From: Nymphaea colorata
Taxonomy: Eukaryota; Streptophyta; Magnoliopsida; Nymphaeales; Nymphaeaceae
Direction: 5' to 3'
NCBI RefSeq assembly: GCF_008831285.2
Contig: NC_045149.1
Coordinates: 21,458,535-21,522,534 of the forward strand
Length of the DNA: 64,000 bases
The notes beneath the pieces are model-generated. The model ran no database searches. It saw nothing but the letters and a program-made list of their open reading frames with translations, and had not been told where the DNA came from. The translations under genes and the position numbers were made by a program. Below, piece after piece: positions 12,648 through 24,710 of this stretch (position 1 is its first letter; the number at the start of each line of letters is the position of its first letter).

Positions 12648-12879
12648 TTGTGTATGTGTGTGTGTGAAATAACATAAACAAAACAAATAAAAGCAGCATT
12701 TAAATAAACAAGTGACATAAATGAAAACATTATATGTTAGTGAACAATAACTCTAAATTCAGAATGAAAACTGAAAAAATTTAAATATAGTAAAATTAAG
12801 TTGATTGGATCAGCTTGTCTAAGTGTTTACTTTAGGTACGGGTACAGCGGCACTATTACTGAAGTTGTGAGGCAGAATG

Positions 12880-12924
12880 AAAAAAAAAAAAGAAGAAGAA
12901 GAAGAAGAAGAAGAAGAAGAAGAA
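12880..12924. repeat. A-tract and (GAA)n microsatellite
   Basis: A run of A followed by about eleven GAA/AAG units. Confidence 0.95.
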
Positions 12925-13659
12925 CATAAGGCATTTTAGTCCCATTTAGTATTTTTCTTCGTTTTTTTTTTCTTTCAAGTGTCAATGTGGTCTAAATCAT
13001 TGGACAAGACCAATTTTGCTGGATCTGGCACTTAGTACCATTGTTTGTTAACCCTAATTAATAGATGAATGAAGTATCAGTAATACTGCTTCTAGTTATA
13101 CAGAGTTACTTTTCCACTTGATCAAATGAACAATATTGATTACGAATACAAAGTTTCATGCTTTCAAATATTATATTCGTCATTTACCTTGATCCCTTCT
13201 GTTGGGTACTTATTAGAAAAAGAAAACAAGATTAAGATCTCTATCATGGTTTCTCGGAGATAAAATATTCCCGAACACGACTTTCTTTCAAAAGATTCTC
13301 TGGAGTTAGCGACAGGGCACCTGCTTGGGCCGCCATTTCTAGAAGGGCAAAGAGTGTGCGATTTTCTCTTGGCTTGATGTGGAGAAAACAAGAACAGGAA
13401 AAAGAAATGAATAGCAGATAAGGTGAAAACAGGATAAGTACAAATTGAATAAAGCAGGAAAACGAAGAAAACGCGTCCAACCCCACATCCACAGCAACTC
13501 CCTTTCGACTTATTTTCAAAAGATGATTGGCCACAATTATGACCTGATTGGCTTTCCTGCATGAGAATTTACTGTCATGACGCATGTAGACAAGGTTGAT
13601 CACGAAAGATATGACGATGCTATCATGGTGCTCTCACGTATGATTCATAGTCACGAGCA

Positions 13660-14040
13660 GGGATGTCCACAGATCTGATTTAAATGGAATGTGTTCTTGA
13701 TTTATTGAATGTTCATATATTCGGATTCGAATTCAAATTGAAATTCGCATAAAGAAGAGTCCTTACCATATGTCAATCTGATTTTTAAATTCACAGTCCA
13801 AGCCAGATATGATTCTATTTGTACATTTGAAACCGAATACTACTTTAAAATGCATGAACCAATCCAAACAGCATTATGGTATGTTAAGAACTGACCTTCA
13901 AATTATTGCATGATATTGGGTATGGGATATTTATATGAAACTAAATCTGAATTCAAGTCGGAATCCAATCGGATCTTTGTCTAAATTGGGTGTCAAGATG
14001 AGATTTCATTTCTTAAAACTTAATCCGCACTGTATTCTTA
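13660..14040. repeat. Dispersed repeat with degenerate GGATTCGGATAT-type words
   Basis: Begins near CAGGGATGTCCACAGATCTG and is full of related words such as ATTCGGATTCGAATTC, AATCTGATTT and GGAATCCAATCGGATC. Word usage is like that at 14.7-15.07 kb, 28.9-29.13 kb and 45.69-45.86 kb. CAGGGATG/TAGGGATG starts are often seen at the ends of hAT-type elements, but boundaries are not proven. Confidence 0.4.
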
Positions 14041-14699
14041 ATCAGGTGTTAAACTTTTTTCATATGTAACTCGGAGAAACATGAGTTCTTTATCATGGGC
14101 CTTACGACTTTCAGGTGAACGGGAGGCTAATCCCACTGCTTAAGTGAATGGCGAAGCTTCTTCTCCCCTTTAACTTCATTTCTTCAGGATCTAGGGCTGC
14201 TTTTGGGGCCTCGGACATATAATATAAGACTTTGGTTGTTTGTTTCACTGAACAAGAAATTAAAATCATCTTGTGAAAATGGCAAAAGTAGATTCGGGCT
14301 TAAGGTATGCTCTGGATGGATTCAATATGGTGTGAGATGGCAGTAGCATATATGGTTTCTGTGCAATTACATGTCATTAACTATATATATAGAATTAAGG
14401 ATCATATTCAATGGCCTAGAGATATACTTTAGCTCGTAGTATGCCAACACTTTTAGCTTCTTTGGTGAACAGTGAGCTTTTCCCTTTAGTCTTGACTCTT
14501 TTCCTTTATGAAATCATGTCTTTAACCAGTTTAAGCACTTCATTGCCGTGAAGTTAAATGGACGCTTGAGTGAAAGCCACTCTTTCTTTGCCCAACACCA
14601 ACTCCAAGATACCTATAACTAGAAAAGTTTATCCGCTTATTCCTTTTCCTCCCTTTTAATAAATGCAACAGTTTCTTTTCCCATCAGAGTGTCTCCTTC

Positions 14700-15070
14700 A
14701 TAGGGATGGAAAAAAAATTCATATCCGATTAAGAAGTGCCATTGAATTCGGATGTAATAAATGGCATTCGATTGGATTCCGATATACATAAATATCTAAT
14801 CAGATTCGGATATGGATTCAGATCGGATTCTTTTTTAGACAGATATCTTATATATAGTGCTATTAAATTTTGAAATTTGGCAAAATTCGGTTTGAAATTT
14901 GGATTCGGATTTGGATATAAATATAAGGATTGGATTTGGATTGAAAAATCGGATTTCAGATTCGGATTCGGATATAACTTTTCTTTATTCAAATTTGAAT
15001 CTGAATATATGAATATATGAAAAAACAGATATGATTAATGATATATCTGATTTGAATCTGAATTAATTTA
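14700..15070. repeat. Dispersed GGATTCGGATAT-rich repeat
   Basis: Starts with TAGGGATGGAAAAAAAATTC and contains many copies of GATTCGGATATGGATTC-like words. Read on the minus strand this gives an Asn-Pro-rich open frame that is a by-product of the repeat. Confidence 0.5.
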
Positions 15071-15739
15071 ACTCTTAGTAATGCTACTTTCTCATTATCA
15101 TTGCTTATTTAAAGTATTTGGGAACTCCAAGTTAATGAACAGTTTCAACTGTTTTAAAAAATATTAAACAATTACAAGTAGGAACCCAACCTGTAACATG
15201 TTCGCAAATACACATTCCAATGTTTAAAAATTTGTGTTCAGCCACCTGTGTTGAGAAAATGGTTTCCGATTCACCGCCCGAATTACAGTTGACAATGAAA
15301 ATTGAAAGAGGCAGAGTAATACACGCATTAATGACCCCAAAAAAAACAAACAAACATACCCTTTCTTGCATTTTGTAGCGTCTTATATCTCAAATCTGAG
15401 GTGATCTGAGATATTGTAAAAGGGTCCACAGATCGGTTGTCTGATCCTCCCTACCCGATCCGCAGTTTTTTGCATTCAGTCAATCCACCACATGGAAGGC
15501 ACTGCGGATCTTAGATTACCTCCTATTCGAAATCTAACTGTTAAAAGCAACCTTAGGCTAGACATTTACTGCATAAATTTTTTGCTAAGGAACATTGATT
15601 TATCTTATTATTGCAATGGGTTGGGTGCATGTTGGGCTACAGACAGCCGCCTAAGTTTGGTGTGGGCACCGCATATGGGTTGGGTAGGTCTGATTCCAAT
15701 GTTATTATAGTAAAACTTTTGTAAGGGATTACTCGGGCT

Positions 15740-15791
15740 TGGGTGGGGCAATTGCCCACACCAACTGCAACGTAGCTCCGCTACCACCACT

Positions 15792-15800
<9 letters not shown>
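15740..15800. repeat. GGGCAATTGCCC-family repeat fragment
   Basis: GGGCAATTGCCC at 15746-15757 is followed 15 bases later by GTAGCTCCGCTACC. The same pairing of palindrome and AGCTCCGCC word occurs in the element at 10.1-10.26 kb. Confidence 0.5.

Positions 15801-15828
<28 letters not shown>
15795..15828. repeat. (CT)n microsatellite
   Basis: Seventeen CT units directly after the GGGCAATTGCCC-family fragment. Confidence 0.95.
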
Positions 15829-15831
<3 letters not shown>

Positions 15832-16783
15832 ATGGGGCATCTTCGTTAGGGGTGGAGCCAAGGTAAGGCTCGCATGTGCTCTGGCTCCACCTCAAAAAAA
15901 AATTAAAATTTACATACAAATTTAAAAAAAATTCACTTGGTCTATATAAAAAATTTGGAAAATGATATTTTGACCCTAATCAAAATTTAAAAACTTTAAT
16001 TCAACCTCCTCATAAAAAATTTCTGGCTCTACCCATAATATCTGCCTTGGTAGTATATACAATGCATTCAATCTCAAGTTGTTCTTGGTACTTCCAAAAT
16101 CCTCAAAGCTATTATTCAACAGCATCATTCTCAATTTGCAAATCGCAACCCATCTCCTCCTTTGCACCATTCGTACGGGGGCATTCTCTCCTACTTTGGG
16201 CCTTATTGACAATGAAGGTGTAAACTGATATGTATTGGCTTCAAAGTCCTATATTTTATAAGATCGAGAAAGGAGGACGGAGCACTTTCAAACTAATTTC
16301 TCCTCTCACACATGGCATTTGAAAGCCCGCGGATTGAAAACCTCTCGGATCTGAGATTCGAGACAATCAAACTTGCCTTTAGGCTGCATTTCATGGCATC
16401 GATTAAAACTCATATCCTAGGTGATCTTGAGATCATTGTGGATCTATTGTTGAATCCCCTTCCCAGTCTTTGCATTGAACCGTGGATCTGAAATCTACTG
16501 TTTGATTAAAGAGTGGTTTGCACAGCAGGGGCCATCAAATGCGATGTCAAGGTTTGACATTCGTTATTCACACTCATATACATGTTAAACTTTTCCTCTT
16601 TATTTCATGTTCATCTTACTCCAAAGACAGGTATTTATTGATTCCACTTAGCTCTCTCCCTCTCTTGCAACCAGTTAGGTAGGTCGCGCACATTAACCAT
16701 ATCCTTGGTTCGAGTCTTGGAGGGTAATATCCTAATAGTATTGAAGATCATTTGAGGTGCTGCTATAAAGACTAAGTATAACA

Positions 16784-16870
16784 ACCCGACCCACTCCTGG
16801 GCTCGGGCCCCTAGTTCGGCGGATCACAACCCGCCCCCTAACAGTACAGCTTCAGTCTCAAAAGGTTAGA
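16784..16870. repeat. Dispersed repeat fragment, CCCGACCCAC type
   Basis: ACAACCCGACCCACTCCTGG, then GGCTCGGGCCCCTAGTTCGG, then GGATCACAACCCGCC. The same order of words (CCGACCCACTC, GATTCGAGCTC, TTCGGC, AACCCGCC, CAGTTTTGG) occurs at 51.16-51.46 kb. Just upstream, GGTTCGAGTC at 16708-16717 resembles a pol III box B, so a SINE origin is possible. Confidence 0.4.
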
Positions 16871-17514
16871 AACCATGACAATCATCTCATTAATGACCCC
16901 CTTTATAAGTCCTTAAAGATCTTTCACAATCTTCAATATAAGACTAAACTTATGGCTGGTTCATGGCCCCCTCCTCCTCTCTCTCCCTCTGGCGTCTTTG
17001 CCCTTTCCCTACTCAAATTTTTCAATTCAACCAACCTGAAATTGTTCTTTATTCTTCCCAAATCTACATGCAAATCTACCATTCAATGGCACCAATTCAC
17101 TTTGCAAGCCATTCTTATGAAGCGTTAGCCACCTTTTTCCTCATTGAAGATGAAGGTGTGGTGCATACTACTTTCAACCTGAAACAAAACCTGAATCGTG
17201 GAAGGGTTTCCTTTTGAGTAAGAATGCTGAAAGGATGAAACGGAACTGAGATATTATTATTGGAAGATCTTTGAACAAGGCGAGTGCAAACAAAGGGGGT
17301 TTGCTAGAACAGTAGAACTTTACAAGCCGTTGTTCTTTGCTTAATTACCAAGAAAGTCGATTCCTATGTGCTTAGTTTTTTTTAGGGCATTGATTATTCT
17401 AGATATTATTAGTTTGTTGATGCCTCCATCCCTTTAGTAACTCTTCATTGATAAAGCGACAGATTATTCAAGGCTCAGATGATCAAGCTATGATTAGTTT
17501 GTCATTTTCCATTA

Positions 17515-17640
17515 CTAAGTAGAGTTAACTATAAATAGTAGGATCACAACACTCTAGTTGACAGGTGTACCGTACCCCACCGAAGTTCCAATGCATCCTA
17601 AGCTCTTTGGAGGCACAAAGAATGAGAGGGCCTTCGAGTA
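17515..17640. repeat. Repeat fragment shared with 46.06-46.16 kb
   Basis: The order ACTATAAATAG, CTAGTTGACAGGTGTACC, ATGCATCCTAAG, GGAGGCA parallels ACTATAAAAAG, TTAGTTGATGAGTGTACC, ATGCATCTTAGG, AGAGGTA near 46.06-46.15 kb. This is probably the tail of the SINE-like family also seen at 7.7 kb. Confidence 0.45.
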
Positions 17641-17794
17641 GGCGGTGGATTGTTAACTTTCTACTCACCTAGAAGCAGGGTTAACCCAATGGCAGTGGCA
17701 GTAGACAAGGAAAGTGTGTTACCTACAAAAATTAGGTGGGTGCAATGTAAAATGTTAAACATTGAGCACCTATATGCAAATCCATTGAACGTTA

Positions 17795-17819
17795 TGTGTG
17801 TGTGTGTGTGCGTGTGTGT
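17795..17819. repeat. (GT)n microsatellite
   Basis: TG units with a single CG interruption. Confidence 0.9.
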
Positions 17820-18331
17820 TGCCTATATATGTAACCACGGAAAAGATAAAATTGTGAGAATATATGTGCAATGACCCTTATCTACTTGCAAACCAAAAAA
17901 AAAAAGACTTAGGAACGATAAATCATTATAGTTCTGATTTCAAAAATGTATGCATGAAAATGTAGTCATTGTAGGTATATGATTCTTTTCAAATCAATTC
18001 TATACATATATAAAATGTTATAATCCAACCTTTCTTATAGAATATGTTATCACATATTGACCATAAGTCTTGAGAGTCTCAATACCAGTATGTAAACGGT
18101 CCTTAAAATTTTTTGTCATTCTTAACATGAGACCATCGTCAAGTCCTTCATATTCATGAAATAAAGAAAAAACACACTTCCTTGTTTGTGGAACTATAAG
18201 TGTTGTCGAACTTTTACTCTCAAACCAATGTTGATAACCAAATTTGCAGAAATTTGATATAAGCAAAAACATTTAGTATGAGACATGAGTATATAAATTA
18301 ACCTCTCAAATCCTTTTAAAATCTTTTGTAT

Positions 18332-18446
18332 GATATATATATATATATATATAATATATATATATATATATACATACATACATACATATATACATACATA
18401 TATATGTATGTATATATGTATGTATGTATGTATGTATATATATATA
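18332..18446. repeat. AT/ATAC microsatellite forming a long palindrome
   Basis: (AT)n leads into (ATAC)n and then (ATGT)n and (AT)n. From 18357 to 18446 the two halves are reverse complements around the point 18401/18402, with a single mismatch (18369 against 18434). Confidence 0.95.
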
Positions 18447-18829
18447 GCTCAGCCCTATATGGTTATTAATCTTTTTTAGAACTTTAGATACAAAACTACC
18501 ACCAAGCTATTCCAAAAGCAAGATGTTAAATAATTAAAAGATGGCTCATGCAAGGATCTTTGAGGTAAGACGCGAAGTTTTAAAGGCGAGGAACATGTAA
18601 CAAGTACCTTCTCTACAAAATATTGAGTTTAAAGATTCATGACAACGTTAATCCGAAGAAAGAGTTAACTATACCCAACTTGTGTCAATTTATAAGTTAA
18701 AAGGCGCAGTATGGTGTATACGATTTAGACCAATAAGTCTTAGTAATTTGGTGCATAAAATTATCACAAACATTCGTAGAGATGCCATCCTTGGCCTGTC
18801 GTTGCAAACACCTAATAATAACGACGAAA

Positions 18830-18832
<3 letters not shown>

Positions 18833-18862
<30 letters not shown>
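18833..18862. repeat. (AT)n microsatellite
   Basis: About fourteen AT units. Confidence 0.95.
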
Positions 18863-18864
<2 letters not shown>

Positions 18865-20090
18865 AGCCCACATTCTTATTTCAAAATTTGTATCTTAGGG
18901 AGTGTTTGGGTAGCACCCTAAGATCAGGTTTTGGAAGCAAAACTAACTTGATTTTGCCTAAGATCAGGTTCCTAGTAGCTTATTCATAGCAATTTGGATG
19001 AAAATCCCACTAAGCGCAGCTAAAAAGAGCAAAACTCCAAAACTATAAGCGACCTCTTTACACCACCCTTAGACCACCAGTCTCATCCGATAAGAAAATT
19101 TTATTCCCTTGACTTTATGAAAAATATACAGTTTTCAAATTCACCTATCAAAGAAATCAAATTTCTGTTGATAATCTTTCACTGGAAAACATGAGATTTA
19201 TGTGGAGAAACGTGGAAACCTTTTCCCCAATCTGATACAACAACTGCTAAGAATATAACAATTTTTCATGAAAAAAAAAATGGCCCTTATCTGTCATAAT
19301 AGAAAAGGGGGTGGCGCCTCCCATTTTTATCTTGTTTTACGGCCTCACTTGGTCGACAACTGTCAAGTAAGAGTCCTATTTTATCAGAACTCTAATCAAA
19401 AGCATAAGTTAATTTGACTGTTCTCTTTCAAAATGAACAAAGATTTAAATTATGAATTTTGTCTTGACCTAATATGACATGATTTAACTTGCCATTTTGG
19501 AGACACTCTCTGCGTGTTTAGGGTTTGAAATCGCAGAAGTGTTCCATGTAATTGAAAAGGAGGACTCCCCATTAAGAAAATGTTCCTTGTAATTGAAAAC
19601 TAGGGGCGTTTGGCATTGTTGGCTGACTCGAGTTGGTTTGGAAATCATTCAAGTAAACTCGGATCGCTAAAAGACTAGGCCATGAATCTCGGCTTGACTC
19701 ATTCTGACTCGCTTGATTCAGGTTATTTTAAAACTCAAACGAGTTGAGGGGTCAACTTGCTGACCCAGGGTCATCTACCAATCTGAGTCCTAGTTATGGA
19801 TTTGTCAACTATATCGTTTGGTACCAGTAATAGGTCTACGGAAGCAAAGTGTCCTGCTACCAAGCATCCTCTAAAGGTTCGTGAAAAAAGTTTACGCTGC
19901 CACTGAACACTGAACCCATTGTGAAAACCTTCCATACCAAGACTGGTTTAGTGACCTTTTGAACCTGTTTAGATCTTTTGCTTATGCTTACATTTCTAAA
20001 TTTTGACAAAGAAATTCAATACCCTACACTTTTCCGACGGAAGAACCGGCTCTGTCCGGTCCGATTCGGCATTGAGAAGACGATTCACGT

Positions 20091-21122
20091 TCAAAAACTG
20101 ACGTGGCCGTCCGAGTTGCAAAGCCGATCGCCGTTGCCCGCAGCACTGCCCTCCGCCGCTGCGTCGTGCGCCGCCGATCGGAGCTCCGCCTGGCGGACGA
20201 CGTCCCAAAAGAAATCCGTCAGGACGGCCTCGTAGCCCGGCATCTTGGCGTAGCCCGGGAAATAGTTGATGTCGATCACCAGGTAGCGGTTCCCGACCCT
20301 CACGTCCCTGATGACGTCGAAATTGAAGAGGTTGAGGCCCAGCGCCCTCCTCAGCCCCCTCGCCATTTCCTCCATGAAGCTCAAAGGCGGCATCGCGCTC
20401 TCCCGCAGGTCCTCGTAGTACTCCTCCTCTCCCCCGCGGCGGCGCTCTGTCATGTTGGAGACCTGCGAGAACGAAAGTGAGCCCACCGGATTCCCCAGCT
20501 TCTCGGCCGACACGTTCGGCAGCGACTTGCGCTTCACGTACCGGACGTGGTCGCCGGCGACGAACGCCTTGAAGATGACGCCGTCGTGGTTCACGAATTC
20601 CTGCAGCACCAGAGGGGGCCTCAGCTTCGCCAGCCCCGTTGGGTTGAAGACGAGCGACATCTTGTGCGACTTCGCGCTCCCGTCGGCGACCAGCGGCTTC
20701 GCGATCACCGGAAACTCGAGACCTGCGAGACTCTCCAGGGTCTCGGCGTCGTAGATGACGATCTGCTTCGGGATGCCGAACGTCTCGCTCTCCTGGGGGA
20801 TCTGGAGCTCCGACACCGCTTGCAGCATGGAGATTCGGTTGTGCAGTCGCTCGATCGCCTCCGGCGAGTCGATGACGGCGGCGCGTGGGTATTTCTCCAC
20901 GAATTCTCGCAGCTGGTTCCGCCATTCCTCGCCGTAGAGCTTGTGGATGACACAGTCAAAGGGCCCCTGCTCCGCCAGCGGCCGACCGGCGTCGATGCGA
21001 ACAAGATCGATTCCTCGCTCCTTCGCGCGATCGACCAGTGATTGCTGGATGAAGCTCTCTTGCTTCTTAGGCGCGAGCGCGTAACCGACCCTGTACCTCC
21101 TCTTCTCTCCATCATCAGCCAT
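20091..21122 (-). CDS. ITPK1: Inositol-tetrakisphosphate 1-kinase (inositol 1,3,4-trisphosphate 5/6-kinase)
   Basis: Single exon, 343 residues. The first in-frame ATG is at 21122-21120 ([20 protein letters not shown]); the codon twelve bases upstream is TTG. The protein belongs to the ATP-grasp ITPK family, which phosphorylates inositol tris- and tetrakisphosphates in the cytosol. In plants ITPK1 also makes 5-InsP7 from InsP6, linking it to phytate synthesis and phosphate signalling. Visible hallmarks are [10 protein letters not shown] near residue 12; [41 protein letters not shown]; the nucleotide-binding [32 protein letters not shown]; and the metal-binding [13 protein letters not shown] (Asp284, Asn286). 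Length fits plant ITPK1 (about 320-345), and the Ala/Gly-rich tail of about 30 residues is variable in the family. The gene is strikingly GC-rich for its surroundings, which produces long open frames in other frames and on the opposite strand. Family assignment is firm. Confidence 0.97.
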   Translation of the reverse strand: MADDGEKRRYRVGYALAPKKQESFIQQSLVDRAKERGIDLVRIDAGRPLAEQGPFDCVIHKLYGEEWRNQLREFVEKYPRAAVIDSPEAIERLHNRISMLQAVSELQIPQESETFGIPKQIVIYDAETLESLAGLEFPVIAKPLVADGSAKSHKMSLVFNPTGLAKLRPPLVLQEFVNHDGVIFKAFVAGDHVRYVKRKSLPNVSAEKLGNPVGSLSFSQVSNMTERRRGGEEEYYEDLRESAMPPLSFMEEMARGLRRALGLNLFNFDVIRDVRVGNRYLVIDINYFPGYAKMPGYEAVLTDFFWDVVRQAELRSAAHDAAAEGSAAGNGDRLCNSDGHVSF

Positions 21123-21143
21123 CGGAAGTCCCAAAATCTTCTA

Positions 21144-21169
21144 AAACCCTAGAATCAACGGAAACCCTA
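21144..21169 (-). promoter_or_regulatory. Two telo-box-like motifs in the ITPK 5' flank
   Basis: AAACCCTA occurs at 21144-21151 and 21162-21169, about 20-50 bases upstream of the ITPK start codon (TAGGGTTT on the coding strand). In plants such motifs near the transcription start are common in highly expressed and growth-related genes. Function here is inferred. Confidence 0.35.
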
Positions 21170-24099
21170 CGAAGCCGTTTTGCTTGGAATCCCACCTCCA
21201 ACGACGTTCTTCGATGCAAGAATCTGCTGCGAACTTCGCAGCTAGTCTTTACCTTCCGATCTCGATCTGTGCCGAAGAACACTAGCCATAGTTCGCAATA
21301 ATACGACTTAGCTTCAGAATAAAAAACTAAACACTGAAAAGAACCCGAATCCAATCTCAAATCTCATCGCAAGCAAGAATCCAATACTCTTATTCTTTAA
21401 CTTTCAAAATGTCCCAGCAAGGCTGTAATTGGGGGCGTAAAACTTTTTGCTCAAAGCGGATGAAATATTTCAAGAAACAATAGCCGAAGTCTTAGGTCCG
21501 GTTTCTTAAAGGACATGAACAACACGACCCTCCCGAAAATTTCAGGCCCTTTTCGTCTTCCCACCTGAAAATCATAAAACCAGATTCCAGCAACTGATCG
21601 GAAATCAGGATTTCACAAGCTCTGGTTTTCGCAGAATTATGTTTTAATTTTAAGGGCCACCGGACACATCTACGGTTTCATCTGCTAGCCCGGATGGCCG
21701 GCAGAATCAGGTAACTGCTAATTTGGAGCTTCAGATTGTATGCTCACTCTGTAACCAGCTCTCTCTCTTTTTCTTATGTGTGTGTGAACATTGTAGAGGA
21801 GATGGAGTTTACATACGGAGGAAGAAGGAGCAGAAAGTCCATCTGCCACGTCCGAATAGAAGCAGCGGCCATCATCTGAGGCCTACCATCACCATCCTGC
21901 GTATGCTTCTTCCCTTCCCCTTCAATCTGGCCATCTGACTGGTTCACCATTTTGCTTTCGATATCGATGATACAGGCCTCCTCTTTATATATAGGCAGAT
22001 GCGGGGGGCCCTCATTGCACAACGCCATACTTCTTCAGTTTTCTCTTCCTTTCTCACCGCAGAGAAAGGAAGAGAATACTGCAGCGTCAAAAAATATCAT
22101 AGATTTTGTCATGGTTAGCTCTGCAGCTGAAGCAGATCTGATTCCATCTGCTCCAAACTGATTTTTAGCATTTCTACCATATTTAGTTCCTTGCACACAT
22201 TAGATGCAACTTGTACTAAAATCAGGAGAGGAATAAAGGGAAGAAAGTGAGAATATAAAGTGTTGGCAACTTGATCAAACTGATAGAGATGATCCATGGG
22301 CCACCAACTCATGGTTGGAATAGAATCATCTGAAAAGATGCTTTGATTCTCTCCCAAGAGATAAGTCCTGTTCTTATAGGCCCTACAAAAAGGATAAGAA
22401 CCCATTAGTTTCAATAAAGCTTCATTATTAAATGAGAAAGAAGTAAGAGCAAGATGCTGCTTGAACTCCTTTCCAACTAAAGTTCTTCTCTTGCAAGAAA
22501 GGACATGCTATGAATTTGAAAGTTAGAGCAAATTTTGTCTGAGAAATTAGTTGTTTGGATGGAATGACAGGAGATTTCCAATTCATTGCAACACTTGAGG
22601 ACAAGCAGTCCAAACTCGCAACATGATCAGATCTTGTTCGTGATTTTCTTGTGAAACCCTTTTGATTAATTGTGCATGTAATCATTTTCTAATGCTCAAA
22701 AAAGTAAAAACTAAAAAGAGATATATGCATGGACAAATTGTCCCAATTCATTCCTTCTTGTTCTTTCTTCATTCTTGTTCTTTTCCCTTTTTTTTCTAGC
22801 AGGCCTCATTAGAATATTGAACCAAAGAGGCCATGGGTATAATATTGCAACTAACTTAACCATCAAATTATTTCATTCAGCCTTAATTAGAAGACAGGTT
22901 AATTTGTAATCACTGACGATGCCAAACTGTATTATTAGTTCTACTGCATATAATCTATGTGTATATGGATATGAAAAAGGGGATTGATGAAAATGTGTTC
23001 TCACTTGACAAGAGGAAATACAGTTAGACACTGATAGGGCCACAAAGTATTGAACGAATATAGTTCCTTTGATACCAAGAATACGCACAAACATGTTGTC
23101 GCCTAAATTAGTTCAGCAAGCTATACATTCTTTTTGTAAAATTAATAGAATATTCCATGTTTCCCCAAAAAGGGAATTCCATGTCTTAATCAAGCACTTC
23201 TTTACATGCCTTTTATATGACTCAAGCTTTTTTTTTCAATCCCTTTCTATTTTATTCGCTCAAACAATACTTTTACCTCTGTATAGCTGAAAAACTAAAA
23301 TAAAAGGTGATTTTATCAACGGACTACATGTCTGTCAAATGCATGTGAAAGAGAGAGCAAGAGTTGGCTCAGTTGGCTCAGATAAAATGAGAATGCATAT
23401 CAAAATTTAAGGACAATAAGTCTCCTAAATACAAAAAATGGGGATAAGAAATCTCTTAGTTACAGTAACAAACCGTAAGATCGAAGCAAAAGAGGAAATA
23501 TTCAAAACAACGTATAGAAAAAAAAATAAGAGGAGTGAAAAGAGAGTAAAAGGACAGAACGGCAACATCACCCAGCCGCAAAAAAAAGACAGCTGAATGG
23601 CAAAATAAACATTTCCATGACAGACTTGGTGAAGAGAGAGAAAGAGAGATAGTAAGAAAGTTACGGTTTTAGGAGGGCGCTGGGCCATCAACGGCTGCAG
23701 CCCCAATGGGGATTCGAGACAGTGACATCTGGCCCTCAAGATGAGACTTGGTTATATACGTTTCTATATTGCACAAAAAATTCATCCACAGGTAATATAA
23801 TAACATGCGGTGACCGAAGGTTTTGGGATTAAACAATAATAAAATAAGAACCACAGTCAAATAATTTACTTAGTCAAAGATGTCCCATTGGCGAAGGTAA
23901 AAATGATATTCATGTTGCTATTATTGCTGTGAGCATGTGGTGACTGATGGTTTGAGGACTCGACAATAGAATTGAGATCCACACACAATGAATTTACTTA
24001 GTCCAGGATTTCCCATTGGCGAAGGCAAAAATGATTGTGTCAATTTGTGTATGCAGACCATTGTGATCAATATATTCATTTAAATGACAAAAGAAGCGT
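21170..24099. other. Intergenic, ITPK 5' flank and beyond
   Basis: The first few hundred bases should hold the ITPK leader and promoter. No further gene is supported. The remainder is AT-rich unique-looking DNA with short open frames that match nothing known to me. Confidence 0.5.
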
Positions 24100-24710
24100 C
24101 TTTGTTTTCGAGTCTCGCCCTTTTCGTTTTGTAATACCTTTGTCATTACTTCATATCCTTGTTATCTCAAAACTCTTTCGATATCTCATATACTACAAGA
24201 CTTGTTTCGTTATCTCATATACAAGACTTGTTTCGTTATCTCATATGTTGTTTTGTTATTTTATACTACTGCCATTATCTCGTATCTATGTTGTTATCTT
24301 ATATGTTATAAGACCCGTTTTGTTATCTCATACCCTTTTTGTTATCGAAGATGCTATAAATCTCGTTTCGTTAATTCATACCTTCATCGTTATTTCAAAC
24401 GTTGCAAGACATGTTTTGTTCTCTCATACCATTGATTATCTGAAATGCTATAAGATCTCTTTATTTATCTCATCCTTCTATCATTATCTCAAACACTAAT
24501 AATCGATTTCTCATGTTATACGCTATTTGTAATGTTATACTCACGTCGTTATCTCAAATGCTATGAGACGTGTTATTTGGTCACACCCATTTCATGATCT
24601 TAAACGCTATATGGCATACTGTCAGTTTCTTATATTGTAAGCTATAGGATGTGTTATTCGGTCTCGCATGTTTCTTTATTATAGACACTACAAGACATGT
24701 GTTTGTTAGG
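24100..24710. repeat. Degenerate 48-bp minisatellite
   Basis: Units begin at 24305, 24353, 24401, 24447 and 24495 (spacings 48, 48, 46, 48) with the pattern GCTATAAGAC, GTTTTGTTATCTCATACC, then GTTATCTCAAA. More diverged units extend on both sides, for example GCTATGAGACGTGTTATTTGG near 24550. Each unit is itself a weak two-part repeat of GTTATCTCA words. Because 48 is a multiple of three, a long repetitive open frame with a 16-residue period arises at 24035-24499. It is not considered a gene. Confidence 0.85.

Larger units (their letters stand above)
5209..20090. other. 15-kb repeat-rich intergenic region between MYB and ITPK
   Basis: No gene could be supported on either strand. The region holds several (CT)n/(AT)n tracts, a SINE-like element near 7.7 kb and another near 8.6 kb, a short MITE-like element near 10.1 kb, a GGGCTCGGGC repeat near 11.2 kb, two GGATTCGGATAT-type repeats near 13.7 and 14.8 kb, a GGGCAATTGCCC copy near 15.7 kb, a repeat starting CCCGACCCAC near 16.8 kb, and the large palindrome near 18.4 kb. 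The minus-strand open frame around 13.25-13.6 kb contains a protein-like stretch (MAAQAGALSLTPENLLKES) that I do not recognise. It lacks any supporting exon. Confidence 0.6.

Noticed and set aside
17560-17700. Stretch reading HPKLFGGTKNERAFE in one frame, like a retrotransposon gag start with two stops
   Set aside because: The same nucleotides align with a non-coding repeat at 46.06-46.16 kb, so the protein likeness is explained by a SINE-like repeat.
19996-21115. Long open frames in other frames and on the plus strand over the ITPK gene
   Set aside because: They are by-products of the high GC content of the ITPK coding strand, with Arg/Gly-rich translations and no family likeness.
21123-21134. 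Extended ITPK start four codons upstream
   Set aside because: The upstream codon is TTG; the first ATG (21122) gives the family-typical N-terminus.
24035-24499. 154-codon open frame
   Set aside because: It is created by the 48-bp minisatellite, which has a period divisible by three; the translation is a 16-residue repeat without known relatives.
24100-24710. Possible CRISPR-like array
   Set aside because: Units are contiguous and degenerate with no unique spacers, and the window is plant nuclear DNA.
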